Assembly: GCA_018304565.1 (NCBI GenBank)
Contig: JAGVVX010000021.1
Span: 1 to 25,588 of the forward strand
Direction of reading: 5' to 3'
DNA length: 25,588 nucleotides
Origin: Candidatus Aenigmatarchaeota archaeon
Lineage (GTDB): Archaea; Aenigmatarchaeota; Aenigmatarchaeia; GW2011-AR5
Below are positions 16,236 to 23,654 of the stretch, piece by piece. The position numbers and the translations under genes are program-made. Position 1 is the stretch's first letter. Each line of letters begins with the position of its first letter. Under the pieces are notes generated by a model that saw nothing but the letters and a program-made list of their open reading frames with translations, did not search any database and was not told the DNA's origin.

Positions 16236-17170
16236 TTTCTGTTGTCATTCCAACGAAAAACAGTTCGCCGTTTTTAATAGAATGCCTGAAAAGTATCAAA
16301 AAACAGTCTTACAAAAACATCGAAGTCATCATTGTTGCTCCTAAAAAAACTGATTTGAAAATTCTAGCTGAAGATTTCAAGGCAAAGATAGTAACCGATG
16401 AGAAATTTACAATAGGCAACGCATATGCCGCAGGCGCAGAAAAGGCAAACGGTGACATTGTGGTTTTTATTGATGACGATGCATTCGCACCGCAAGACTG
16501 GCTGTCACGAATATCAAATGAATTCAAGAAAGAAGAAGTAGATGTAGTAGGCGGAGACGACATACTGCCCGAAAAATCCACTGAATTCCAAAAAGCCGCA
16601 TATCAAGTCGATCTGGCCAGGCAAAGTACACGATCGCTCTATGGAGAAAAAGCAAAAAATAAACTGCGTGCGACAAACATAGCATTCAGGAAAAAAACCT
16701 TCTCAAAACTCAATTTCAACAAGAACCTCAACGGTCTACAAGAACCAGAACTTCTTCACAGATTGCTAAAATCCGGGCACAAAATCAAATATAACCCGGA
16801 AATTTTTGTTTATCATCAAAGAAGAAGCGATTTGCAAAGTATTTTCCACCAGATATATAGAAATGGACTGGCAAAAATAGAACTGATAAAGATGCACAAG
16901 AAGTTATTACAACATATTGATATATTGCCTGTTCTTTACTTTATTCTTGCTGTGTTTTCAGCCGTTAATATGTTTTATGGAAATTTATTATATGCCAATG
17001 TATTGTTTAGCAGTACTGTCATATATTTCATTTTCAAACCGTTGTGGATTTTAGCAAAAACAGGGAACTACAAATACTATCCCCAGCTATTTACCATAAT
17101 TTTAGTAAGGGAAACAGCTTATGGTCTGGGCATAATTATTGGCGCAATGAAAAACATTTTCAGGCGATGA
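16232..17170 (+). CDS. Glycosyltransferase family 2 with C-terminal membrane segments
   Basis: A 312-residue GT-A enzyme. The catalytic domain starts ISVVIPTKNSSPFLIECL, carries the metal-binding IDDDA at 80-84, and LNGLQEPELLHRL near 165-177 corresponds to the acidic ED/Q..RW-like region. After about residue 228 come two or three hydrophobic segments (ILPVLYFILAVFSAV and following), which should hold it at the membrane, near a lipid-linked acceptor. Its start overlaps the SDR stop by four bases and its stop is one base before the GT4 start, so all three are co-transcribed. Donor unknown. Confidence 0.88.
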   Translation: MISVVIPTKNSSPFLIECLKSIKKQSYKNIEVIIVAPKKTDLKILAEDFKAKIVTDEKFTIGNAYAAGAEKANGDIVVFIDDDAFAPQDWLSRISNEFKKEEVDVVGGDDILPEKSTEFQKAAYQVDLARQSTRSLYGEKAKNKLRATNIAFRKKTFSKLNFNKNLNGLQEPELLHRLLKSGHKIKYNPEIFVYHQRRSDLQSIFHQIYRNGLAKIELIKMHKKLLQHIDILPVLYFILAVFSAVNMFYGNLLYANVLFSSTVIYFIFKPLWILAKTGNYKYYPQLFTIILVRETAYGLGIIIGAMKNIFRR

Positions 17171-17171
17171 A

Positions 17172-18266
17172 ATGCGAATAGCTTTTGTAACACCGGCCTA
17201 TTATCCCGCAATAATAGGTGCATCGCTGTACTGTCAAACACTTGCTAGCGGATTGACAAAACTGGGGCATGAAGTGGATGTTTTTTCTAACGCACCGCCA
17301 AACCTTGAAAAGGAAGAAACAGTAAACGGCATAAAAATAAGAAGATTCTATCCGAAAACGGTCGGGAATTACTACATTTCTAAAGGCATGTTGAAGGCGT
17401 TGTTGAAAGAAAGGTACGATATCATCCATTCGCATCACTTCGGCTATTATCCGGCTACAGCGGGGCTCATAGCAGCAAAACTCAAAAAAACGAAACACGT
17501 TTTCGGCCCCTACTACCATCCGCCAATCTACGGGACTAAGCGATGGCTGATGTTTTCAGCCTATCACCTTACCCAGGGCTTGCCTATAATCCGCTTTTCT
17601 GAAAGGGTTCTTCCACATACAGAAGCCGAAAAAAAGCTGTTGTTAAAGGTGGGCGGAAAAGAAGATAACATGGAACTCCTTCCAAACACAGTAGACACAT
17701 GCAAGTTCAAACCACTGAAAATGGAAAAAGGAAACATCGTACTCTTTGTAGGCAATTTCATTTCAGAAAAAGGTGCAGATGTTGCCTTTGACATAGCAGA
17801 AAAGATGATCCAGGAAAGGAAAGACGTAAGGTTTGTTTTTATTGGAAATCCGATTGATCATAAACTACTGCATAAAATAGAAAAACTCAGGCAAACTGGA
17901 AAAGCTCTTTTTCTGAAAAATTTATCTGAGAATGAATTAATAAAATGGTACAATAAATCAAGCGTAATAATTTTCCCTTCAAAATATGAAGCATTTGGCA
18001 AAGTAATTGCCGAGGCGCAAGCTTGCGGCACGCCGGCGATTGTCACGAAAGTTGGCGGGCTTCCAGAAGTTGTGGAAGACAAAAAAGCAGGATTTCTAGT
18101 TGATTACGGCGACTGGGCTTCCATGAAAGAGAAAATAGAATTCTTTCTCGACAATCCTTCAATTGCAAAAAGGATGGGACTGAACGGTAAAAATTTTGTC
18201 AAAAACCACTTTGACGAGAAGCTGATCGTGAAGAAACTGGGAAAAATATATGACGGGTTAGCTTAG
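17172..18266 (+). CDS. Glycosyltransferase family 4 (GT-B fold)
   Basis: A 364-residue GT4 enzyme opening with MRIAFVTPAYYPAIIGA. HSHHFGYYP lies near 86-94 in the acceptor domain, VLFVGNFISEKGADVAFDIA begins near 190, and the EX7E motif is at E273 and E281 (YEAFGKVIAEA). It resembles mannosyl- or glucosyltransferases of the PimB/WcaL type, but specificity cannot be assigned. It is the last gene of the 15282-18266 operon; its final nine bases overlap the end of the convergent SDR at 18258-19181. Confidence 0.9.
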   Translation: MRIAFVTPAYYPAIIGASLYCQTLASGLTKLGHEVDVFSNAPPNLEKEETVNGIKIRRFYPKTVGNYYISKGMLKALLKERYDIIHSHHFGYYPATAGLIAAKLKKTKHVFGPYYHPPIYGTKRWLMFSAYHLTQGLPIIRFSERVLPHTEAEKKLLLKVGGKEDNMELLPNTVDTCKFKPLKMEKGNIVLFVGNFISEKGADVAFDIAEKMIQERKDVRFVFIGNPIDHKLLHKIEKLRQTGKALFLKNLSENELIKWYNKSSVIIFPSKYEAFGKVIAEAQACGTPAIVTKVGGLPEVVEDKKAGFLVDYGDWASMKEKIEFFLDNPSIAKRMGLNGKNFVKNHFDEKLIVKKLGKIYDGLA

Positions 18267-19181
18267 AGCCAGCATATCTTTAATCCCCGATTCCAAACTA
18301 TACCGCGGCTTGTAGTCTAAAGTTTCACTAATCCTTGAAATGTCTGCACGTTGGGTAAGAATGTAGCCTTTTACCGGTATGTCCGCGTATTTTGGCTGTA
18401 TATCGGTTCCTAATATTTTGTTAATTATAGAAACAAGCTCGACTAGACTATGTGATGTCCCTGTACCAACATTAAATATCCTTCCCAGCATTTTCTTTTT
18501 GACAGTCATTGCAAGCATGTTGGCTTGCACTATGTCCTTCACGTATGTAAAATCGCGGGTCTGTCTTCCGTCGCCGTAAACAACCGGCTGTTCGCCTTTC
18601 TGCATAGACCATAAAAACTGTGTAACAAGATTCGCATAAATTCCTTTGCCCTCTTCATGCGGGCCATAAACGCTCATGTACCGAAGCCCCACGGTCTCCA
18701 GCCCATAGTCTTGGCTGAAAATTGCAGCGAGATATTCTTTCTCAAGCTTTGTTGCCGCATAGAAATTCGGAGGAAGGACAAACATATCCTCCCTCAAAGG
18801 CGGCTGATTATTTGCATATATGGAAGATGTAGAAGCATAGATGAATCTTTTAACGTTCTTTTCTTTTGCCGCATTGAGCAAGTTTATTGTGCCGTCAACA
18901 TTGATAGCAACAGCACCTTTCAAATCGCTACGAAACATACCGGAAGAAGACGCAGCAGCTTGGTGGATAACAGAACCAACACCGTCCATGATTTCCATTA
19001 CAAGTTTCTCGTCTCTAATATCGCCTTTCACCAGCGTTACTTGGTCCTTTATGGTTTCGATGTTTCCCGTTCTGCCAAGAAAAAAATTATCCAAAATCAC
19101 AACTTCATGGCCTTCGGCAACAAGAGCTTCTGCAATGTTAGACCCTATGAATCCACAGCCGCCGGTGACGAGAACTTTCAT
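18258..19181 (-). CDS. NAD-dependent epimerase/dehydratase downstream of the GDP-heptose genes
   Basis: A 307-residue extended SDR with TGGCGFIGSN at 6-15, ASTSSIYAN near 116-124 and catalytic Y141-A-A-T-K145. RYMSVYGPHEEGKGIYAN and GDGRQTRDFTYVKD are typical of UDP-glucose or UDP-glucuronate 4-epimerase-like enzymes. Its ATG overlaps the stop of the GmhB-HddC gene by four bases, so it is the third gene of the heptose operon. The position suggests that it modifies GDP-heptose or another nucleotide sugar used along with it; this is inference. The gene ends inside the last codons of the convergent GT4. Confidence 0.86.
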   Translation of the reverse strand: MKVLVTGGCGFIGSNIAEALVAEGHEVVILDNFFLGRTGNIETIKDQVTLVKGDIRDEKLVMEIMDGVGSVIHQAAASSSGMFRSDLKGAVAINVDGTINLLNAAKEKNVKRFIYASTSSIYANNQPPLREDMFVLPPNFYAATKLEKEYLAAIFSQDYGLETVGLRYMSVYGPHEEGKGIYANLVTQFLWSMQKGEQPVVYGDGRQTRDFTYVKDIVQANMLAMTVKKKMLGRIFNVGTGTSHSLVELVSIINKILGTDIQPKYADIPVKGYILTQRADISRISETLDYKPRYSLESGIKDMLALS

Positions 19182-20461
19182 AACAACCCCAGCTTTTCCA
19201 CATCTTCCTGAACAGTCTTAAGCCTTTCTGGAGTGCCTATGTCCCTGATATAGCAATTCTTGCTCAGAAAACAGTAAATATTGTAAGATTTCAGGGCGAC
19301 GGCAATAACATCATTTTCCAGGTTGGATTTGTCAGGAATAGACCCTATTAACCTTTTGTTCAGGACAAACAGGCCAGTGTTCGCCATGTTGCCGGTCTTG
19401 TGCTGGCTTTTCTTGCTGTAGAAATTCACGGCCTTATGGTCTTTGTCAATTTCTATTATATCACTGTCATGAGGATGATCAGTTTCCCTTGTGACAAGCG
19501 TAGCTATGCCGCCTTTTTTGAAGTGAAACTTAACAAGTTCCCAGACATTTATGTCTGTAAATACGTCGCCGCTGAAAACAACAAAATTTTCAGGCAGGAG
19601 CTTTTCACATTTCTTAACCGCCCCGCCGGACCCTAAAGGGACCGCGCCGTCATCTACATATTCTATTTTCACACCAAACCTTGATCCATCGCCAAAATAA
19701 TCCATGAGTTTGCCAAATAGATAGTGGCCTGAAATGACAATGTTTTCTATGCCGTGTTTCTTGCTGAGTTCTATCAGGTGTTCTATCAAAGGCTTCCCGT
19801 GTATAGGAATCATGGGCTTTGGCAAGTCATCTGTCAGAGGCCTAAGCCTTTCGCCCCTACCGCCGGCAAGTATAAGGGTTTTCATTGACACTAAATCTTT
19901 TATCAGTTTTGCCGCAGCAAGCAAGTCATTTGAAACGAAATCCGCTTCTGCCTCGTATTTTTTGTCGTTTCCGGCTAGGCCTGTTTTCACAAGCACAGTC
20001 CTGCAGCCTGCATTATGCCCTGATTTTACATCTACAGTCCTGTCGCCAATAACAAAACTATTTGTTAAATCTATTCCAAAGTCTTTTGCAGCCTGCAGCA
20101 ACATGCCGGTTTTTGGTTTTCTGCATTCGCATTCTTTTCTGTATCTTTTGGCATTTTCTGGTATATCCTCATGGTGAGTTTCAGGGTGATGCGGGCAATA
20201 ATAAAACGCATCTATTTTCCCGCCAGCTCTGGACACGTCATCCGATATTCTTCCGTTTATCTTTTCAACATCCTCTTCGGTGCACATCCCGCGCGCAACC
20301 TGCGGCTGGTTCGTGACAACAATAACTTTCATGCCCAGCGAATTAAGCAGTCTTATTCCGTCTACCGCGCCATTTATTATTCTTACATCTTCAGGCCTTG
20401 AAACGAACCCATCGGCTTCGTTTATAACCCCATCACGATCTAGAAAAGCAGCTAATGACAT
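19178..20461 (-). CDS. GmhB-HddC fusion: heptose-1,7-bisphosphate phosphatase plus heptose-1-phosphate guanylyltransferase
   Basis: A 427-residue bifunctional protein. Residues 1 to about 188 form a HAD phosphatase of the GmhB/HisB-N family: DRDGVIN at 8-14, VTNQ at 49-52, a zinc loop C89-P-H91 with C111-E-C113, RKPKTGM after it, and IGDRTVDV near 138-145. Residues 193-427 form a sugar nucleotidyltransferase with GGRGERLRPLT at 200-210, PKPM, LGSGGAVK (close to the LGTGGA of HddC) and FSGDVFTDI. Known HddC enzymes make GDP-D-glycero-alpha-D-manno-heptose from GTP and heptose-1-phosphate; GmhB makes that heptose-1-phosphate, so the two fused steps are consecutive. M193 could be an internal start (19885) but lacks a ribosome-binding site. 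The ATG at 20461 has GGGGTT six bases before it. Domain calls are strong; the exact sugar is inferred from the neighbour. Confidence 0.85.
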   Translation of the reverse strand: MSLAAFLDRDGVINEADGFVSRPEDVRIINGAVDGIRLLNSLGMKVIVVTNQPQVARGMCTEEDVEKINGRISDDVSRAGGKIDAFYYCPHHPETHHEDIPENAKRYRKECECRKPKTGMLLQAAKDFGIDLTNSFVIGDRTVDVKSGHNAGCRTVLVKTGLAGNDKKYEAEADFVSNDLLAAAKLIKDLVSMKTLILAGGRGERLRPLTDDLPKPMIPIHGKPLIEHLIELSKKHGIENIVISGHYLFGKLMDYFGDGSRFGVKIEYVDDGAVPLGSGGAVKKCEKLLPENFVVFSGDVFTDINVWELVKFHFKKGGIATLVTRETDHPHDSDIIEIDKDHKAVNFYSKKSQHKTGNMANTGLFVLNKRLIGSIPDKSNLENDVIAVALKSYNIYCFLSKNCYIRDIGTPERLKTVQEDVEKLGLL

Positions 20462-20476
20462 AAACGAACCCCGCGG

Positions 20477-22069
20477 CTATCCATACAAGTGCTGCTCGAC
20501 AAGCTCGCAGATTATGTGCCCGGCAAGTATATGAGCTTCTTGTATCCTTGGTGTATATGTAGAGGGTATTTTCAAAGAAATATCTATTGTACCGTCTTTT
20601 TCCAGTTCTTCGCTTATTTTGCCGCCTGTCTTGCCTGTGAAATAAACAACATAAGATCCCCTTTCTTTTGCCTTTTCCAGCGCCATCTTGACGTTTTTTG
20701 CCTTGCCGCTTGTGCTTATTCCTATCACTACATCCTTATGCTCTGCAAGTGACTCTATTTGCCTCGTGAAAACATCATCGTACCCAGAGTCGTTGGCAAT
20801 TGCAGTAAGAACCGAACTATTTACAGTCAGTGCAATCGAGTTCAGCATTGGCCTGTCTATGTTCATTTTATTCACTAGTTCACCAACGATATGCTGCGCA
20901 TCGGCAGCAGAGCCGCCGTTTCCGAAAACTATGAGCTTCCCGCCTTGCTTGTAGGAGTCTATTATCTTGTTCGATATCGTTTCTATAGTTGTCTTTATTT
21001 GATCGTTGTTAAGCATTTCCTCAATCATCTTTCTATGGTCCTCTATCTTTCCGTGTATCTCATCAATTAGCTTCGTCTGGTTTGTTTGCCTCTCAAATCT
21101 AAATTTTATCTCCTTTATGTCGAATTTGCCAAGCGACTTAAGCACGTCTGCTTTTTTGTCCCCGCAGTAAAGGAGCATGCTGCCCCCCGAGCCCGCACCG
21201 ATGACCCTGCCGCCTGTAGCCCCAGACCTTAAAGCCGTTTCATAGATTTCATCCACTCGCGGATTGGTTATGGAAGGAGCCATTTGCTTCTTTAATTTCC
21301 AGTCCAGGTTAAGATAATAGCCAAGCTGGTCAAAAGTTCTTGACTCCAGGCAGCGCTTTATGTTTTCTATTATGCTGTATTTCATGTTGAGCAAAGCCAT
21401 GCTTTCCTTGCTTCTGTCCCTCTGTTCAAGATGCACATCACGGCCCGTTTTCTCTCTTGGCAGGTTGATGAGAAGAAGGGACCTTTCAAGTTCATTCAGG
21501 TCATTCTCACTTAGCTTTAATGGGCTCAACACAACCGCAATGCCGTGTGAGTCGTCACCGAGAACAAAATTCAGGTAATTGATTCCGCCGTGTGTTGCCG
21601 CCCACTGGTCCTGGTAACCGCCTTCTATACCCAGCACGTTCCTTTCCAGATGATACGCAAGCCTTGCTATCTCTTCGCTTGACATCTGAATTTTCTTGTA
21701 ATCACAAAAGGCCTTTATCAGAGAAACTGTGTGTGAAGCACTGCCGCCAAGACCGCTATCCAGCGGCGCGTCAGTGTGGGTTATCAGTTCCACACCCTTT
21801 ACTCCAAAATGCTTTACAACAGCCTTCATTATGTTCAATTCTCTGTCCTCGAAAGATATTTGGTCAAGAGAGTCGTACTCCTTCACCTGCCCTGTCTCCA
21901 GTGATCTAAGAACGATCTTGTCGTCTTTTCGCTGGTGAATCTCTGCGTATGCATAGAGGTTTATTGTTGCATTCAAGCCATTGGCCTTTTCAACATGCTG
22001 CAGGTAGTAGTTTGAATCCCCGCTGCTGCCAAAACTAATCCTTACAGGCGCTTTCGCTCTTGTTATCAT
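20477..22069 (-). CDS. HddA-GmhA fusion: heptose-7-phosphate kinase plus sedoheptulose-7-phosphate isomerase
   Basis: A 530-residue bifunctional protein. Residues 1 to about 330 are a GHMP kinase of the HddA type: RAKAPVRISF near the start, LNATINLYAYAEI at 32-44, the ATP loop PLDSGLGGSAS at 102-112, GGYQDQWAA around D154 and GAGSGGS at 291-297. Residues from about 345 to 530 are a GmhA-type SIS isomerase: FGNGGSAADAQHIVGEL at 382-398 with H393 and E397, and PRIQEAHILAGHI with Q520 and H528, the four positions expected for the GmhA metal site. Together they convert sedoheptulose-7-phosphate to heptose-7-phosphate and then to heptose-1,7-bisphosphate. Oddly, the usual GGGTD of HddA near residues 15-19 reads SSGDS, so substrate contacts may differ. 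It heads the operon, 15 bases before the GmhB-HddC gene, with a TATA-like box at 22096-22103. Confidence 0.87.
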   Translation of the reverse strand: MITRAKAPVRISFGSSGDSNYYLQHVEKANGLNATINLYAYAEIHQRKDDKIVLRSLETGQVKEYDSLDQISFEDRELNIMKAVVKHFGVKGVELITHTDAPLDSGLGGSASHTVSLIKAFCDYKKIQMSSEEIARLAYHLERNVLGIEGGYQDQWAATHGGINYLNFVLGDDSHGIAVVLSPLKLSENDLNELERSLLLINLPREKTGRDVHLEQRDRSKESMALLNMKYSIIENIKRCLESRTFDQLGYYLNLDWKLKKQMAPSITNPRVDEIYETALRSGATGGRVIGAGSGGSMLLYCGDKKADVLKSLGKFDIKEIKFRFERQTNQTKLIDEIHGKIEDHRKMIEEMLNNDQIKTTIETISNKIIDSYKQGGKLIVFGNGGSAADAQHIVGELVNKMNIDRPMLNSIALTVNSSVLTAIANDSGYDDVFTRQIESLAEHKDVVIGISTSGKAKNVKMALEKAKERGSYVVYFTGKTGGKISEELEKDGTIDISLKIPSTYTPRIQEAHILAGHIICELVEQHLYG

Positions 22070-22095
22070 TTCAACAACCTGAAAATTGATGTTTA

Positions 22096-22103
22096 CTTTT
22101 ATT
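22096..22103 (-). promoter_or_regulatory. TATA-like box of the heptose operon
   Basis: AATAAAAG on the minus strand is centred about 30 bases before the ATG at 22069, leaving room for a very short leader. The 10-base repeats at 22112-22145 lie just upstream of it. Confidence 0.45.
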
Positions 22104-22111
22104 ACAGAAGT

Positions 22112-22145
22112 ATTCTTATACTTGTATTTTCATACATTTTCATAC
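22112..22145. promoter_or_regulatory. Direct 10-base repeats in the divergent promoter, candidate operator
   Basis: ATTTTCATAC occurs twice in perfect tandem at 22126-22135 and 22136-22145, and a near copy, ATTCTTATAC, is at 22112-22121. A 10-base period equals about one helical turn, as expected for side-by-side ribbon-helix-helix dimers. The site lies between the promoters of the heptose operon and of the RHH-nucleotidyltransferase gene, so it could control both. Binding is inferred. Confidence 0.5.
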
Positions 22146-22183
22146 GCCTGCTTAAGAACAATTTGGTACAAGCCTGTGATGCT

Positions 22184-23008
22184 ATGGTCAACAGAGTAAC
22201 AATAACGATCAAACCAGAAATACTGAAAAAACTGGACAAGATGATAGATAAAAAAACCGTGAGAAACAGATCACACGCGGTAGAAAACCTTCTCACCAAA
22301 GCCATGAACAAGATCGAAGTAGACACGGCACTAATCATGGCCGGCGGCGATGGAGTCAATCTCAGGCCCATAACCTATGAGATGCCCAAAGCGCTCATAC
22401 CGATCAAAGGCAGACCGGTTCTAGAATATCATTTGAACATCTTCAAGAAATACGATATAAGAAACATATTCATTTCTGTAAACCACATGCACAATAAAAT
22501 AATTGAACATTTTGGAGACGGAAGCAGGTTTGGAATGAATATACAGTACTTTATTGAAGAAAACCCGTTAGGCACGGCAGGCGCGCTGGCCAGTCTAAAG
22601 AGACATGTTAAAAACACGTTTGTCATGGTAAATGTTGATACGCTAATCTCGAACCTGAACATACCGGAGATATACAATTTCCACAAAAGGGAAGGCAAGC
22701 AGGCAACGGTGCTGCTTTCAACATCGGAAAATACGAGAAAGTTTGGAGTTGTCAGGATGCAAGGCAGCTCTGTAAAAGACTTCATGGAAAAACCGACAAA
22801 ATCGGAATCGAAACTGGTTAATGCCGGATTTTCAATTATGGAGCCCGAAGCGCTGAAACTGGTGCCTGCCAGAAAGTTCATGATAGAAGAGCTCTTCAAA
22901 ACCCTGGCAAGCCGGGGACAACTTTCAGGATGCCTGCACGACGGCCTTGTATTTGATGTCGGATATCATGAAGGCTATGAAAGGGCTATAAAAGAGTGGA
23001 AACAGTGA
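22184..23008 (+). CDS. Ribbon-helix-helix domain fused to a nucleotidyltransferase-like domain
   Basis: A 274-residue two-domain protein. Residues 1-45 look like a CopG/MetJ-type ribbon-helix-helix unit: a basic beta strand NRVTITIK, a helix PEILKKLDKMID, then NRSHAVENLLTKAM, where NRS begins the second helix. Residues 47-274 resemble a sugar nucleotidyltransferase: MAGGDGVNLRPIT at 52-64, PKALIPI with K69, NPLGTAGAL at 127-135, MEKP at 191-194 and NAGFSI. The usual GTR of the first loop is G57-V58-N59, so the catalytic arginine is missing, and the metal-binding GD is V151-D152. It may thus sense a sugar phosphate or nucleotide rather than make one, but residual activity cannot be excluded. 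It is divergent from the heptose operon. ATG 22184 is favoured over a TTG at 22163. Confidence 0.83.
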   Translation: MVNRVTITIKPEILKKLDKMIDKKTVRNRSHAVENLLTKAMNKIEVDTALIMAGGDGVNLRPITYEMPKALIPIKGRPVLEYHLNIFKKYDIRNIFISVNHMHNKIIEHFGDGSRFGMNIQYFIEENPLGTAGALASLKRHVKNTFVMVNVDTLISNLNIPEIYNFHKREGKQATVLLSTSENTRKFGVVRMQGSSVKDFMEKPTKSESKLVNAGFSIMEPEALKLVPARKFMIEELFKTLASRGQLSGCLHDGLVFDVGYHEGYERAIKEWKQ

Positions 23009-23014
23009 AGAAGA

Positions 23015-23021
23015 ATATATA
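23015..23021 (+). promoter_or_regulatory. TATA box for the 23043-25253 gene group
   Basis: ATATATA is centred 25 bases before the ATG at 23043 in a 34-base gap, with no ribosome-binding site. It suggests an independent leaderless promoter. Confidence 0.55.
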
Positions 23022-23042
23022 CTAGCCAAAACATTACATATA

Positions 23043-23654
23043 ATGAAGATAATTGCGAAGATAGCAGAGGGTAAGATTCCCAAGCAGTTTCTTGAACCGT
23101 TTTATTACCACGTTGCTATGTTCGGACCACTTCTCAAGACAGATAATTTCTTGCTTGAGTTCTCAGACAGAAATGAAACAACCATAGAAGAGAGAGAAGC
23201 AAGGGTCAAGATCAATCCCAATGATTCGATTTTTCAAGACAAGGATATCATAGCCCCCTTCATTTGCCAAGAAATCGTTAGAATAAAGACAAAGCAGCAA
23301 ATAGAACTGCCAAGAACCATTGAAGACATTGTTTGCGGCAGGGAAACGGCAAAGATTTACCCAAAAGAGTATTTCCAGTTGTGCTATCTTGAAATACTCA
23401 AAAGGAAAAAAGTAAAATCCCTCGAAGACTTCCTTAAAATCAACAAGCATTGGATAATTCTTCATCCGTTAGACAGCTACAATTCAGAATTCCTGAAAAC
23501 CCTTGCAATGAAAATAAACCACCAGAAAAAAATGGACGTCCTTTCAGCGCCCTTTTTTACCGCCATAAAAAATGTCCTTTCAAGCAACGAAAAACTAAAT
23601 AAGGCCGTTGAAGCGTATGAAAACCTTATGAGTGACTATTATGCAAGCAGTTAA
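23043..23654 (+). CDS. Unrecognised soluble protein, first gene of a small operon
   Basis: A 203-residue protein that I do not recognise. It has no membrane segment or signal peptide, few cysteines and a lysine- and isoleucine-rich makeup like the neighbouring genes. Visible elements are IIAPFICQEIVRIKTKQQ near 79-96, a KIYPKEYFQLCYLEILKRKKVKS stretch that looks helical, and a helical C-terminus (LNKAVEAYENLMSDYY). A TATA box lies 25 bases before its ATG. Its last 14 bases overlap the start of the DUF2797-like gene, so the two are translated together. No catalytic motif is obvious. Its coding status rests on length, promoter and overlap; function is unknown. Confidence 0.75.
   Translation: MKIIAKIAEGKIPKQFLEPFYYHVAMFGPLLKTDNFLLEFSDRNETTIEEREARVKINPNDSIFQDKDIIAPFICQEIVRIKTKQQIELPRTIEDIVCGRETAKIYPKEYFQLCYLEILKRKKVKSLEDFLKINKHWIILHPLDSYNSEFLKTLAMKINHQKKMDVLSAPFFTAIKNVLSSNEKLNKAVEAYENLMSDYYASS

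Noticed and set aside
18657..19221. Plus-strand open frames of 126-184 codons opposite the SDR at 18258-19181
   Set aside because: They lie wholly antisense to a clear SDR and show no domain or start signal.
19178..20461. Two separate genes (gmhB and hddC) with a second start at 19885
   Set aside because: The frame is uninterrupted through the linker and no ribosome-binding site precedes M193, so a fusion is the simpler reading; an extra internal start cannot be fully excluded.
22429..22899. A 156-codon minus-strand open frame within the RHH-nucleotidyltransferase gene
   Set aside because: The plus strand there encodes recognisable nucleotidyltransferase motifs; the minus frame has none.
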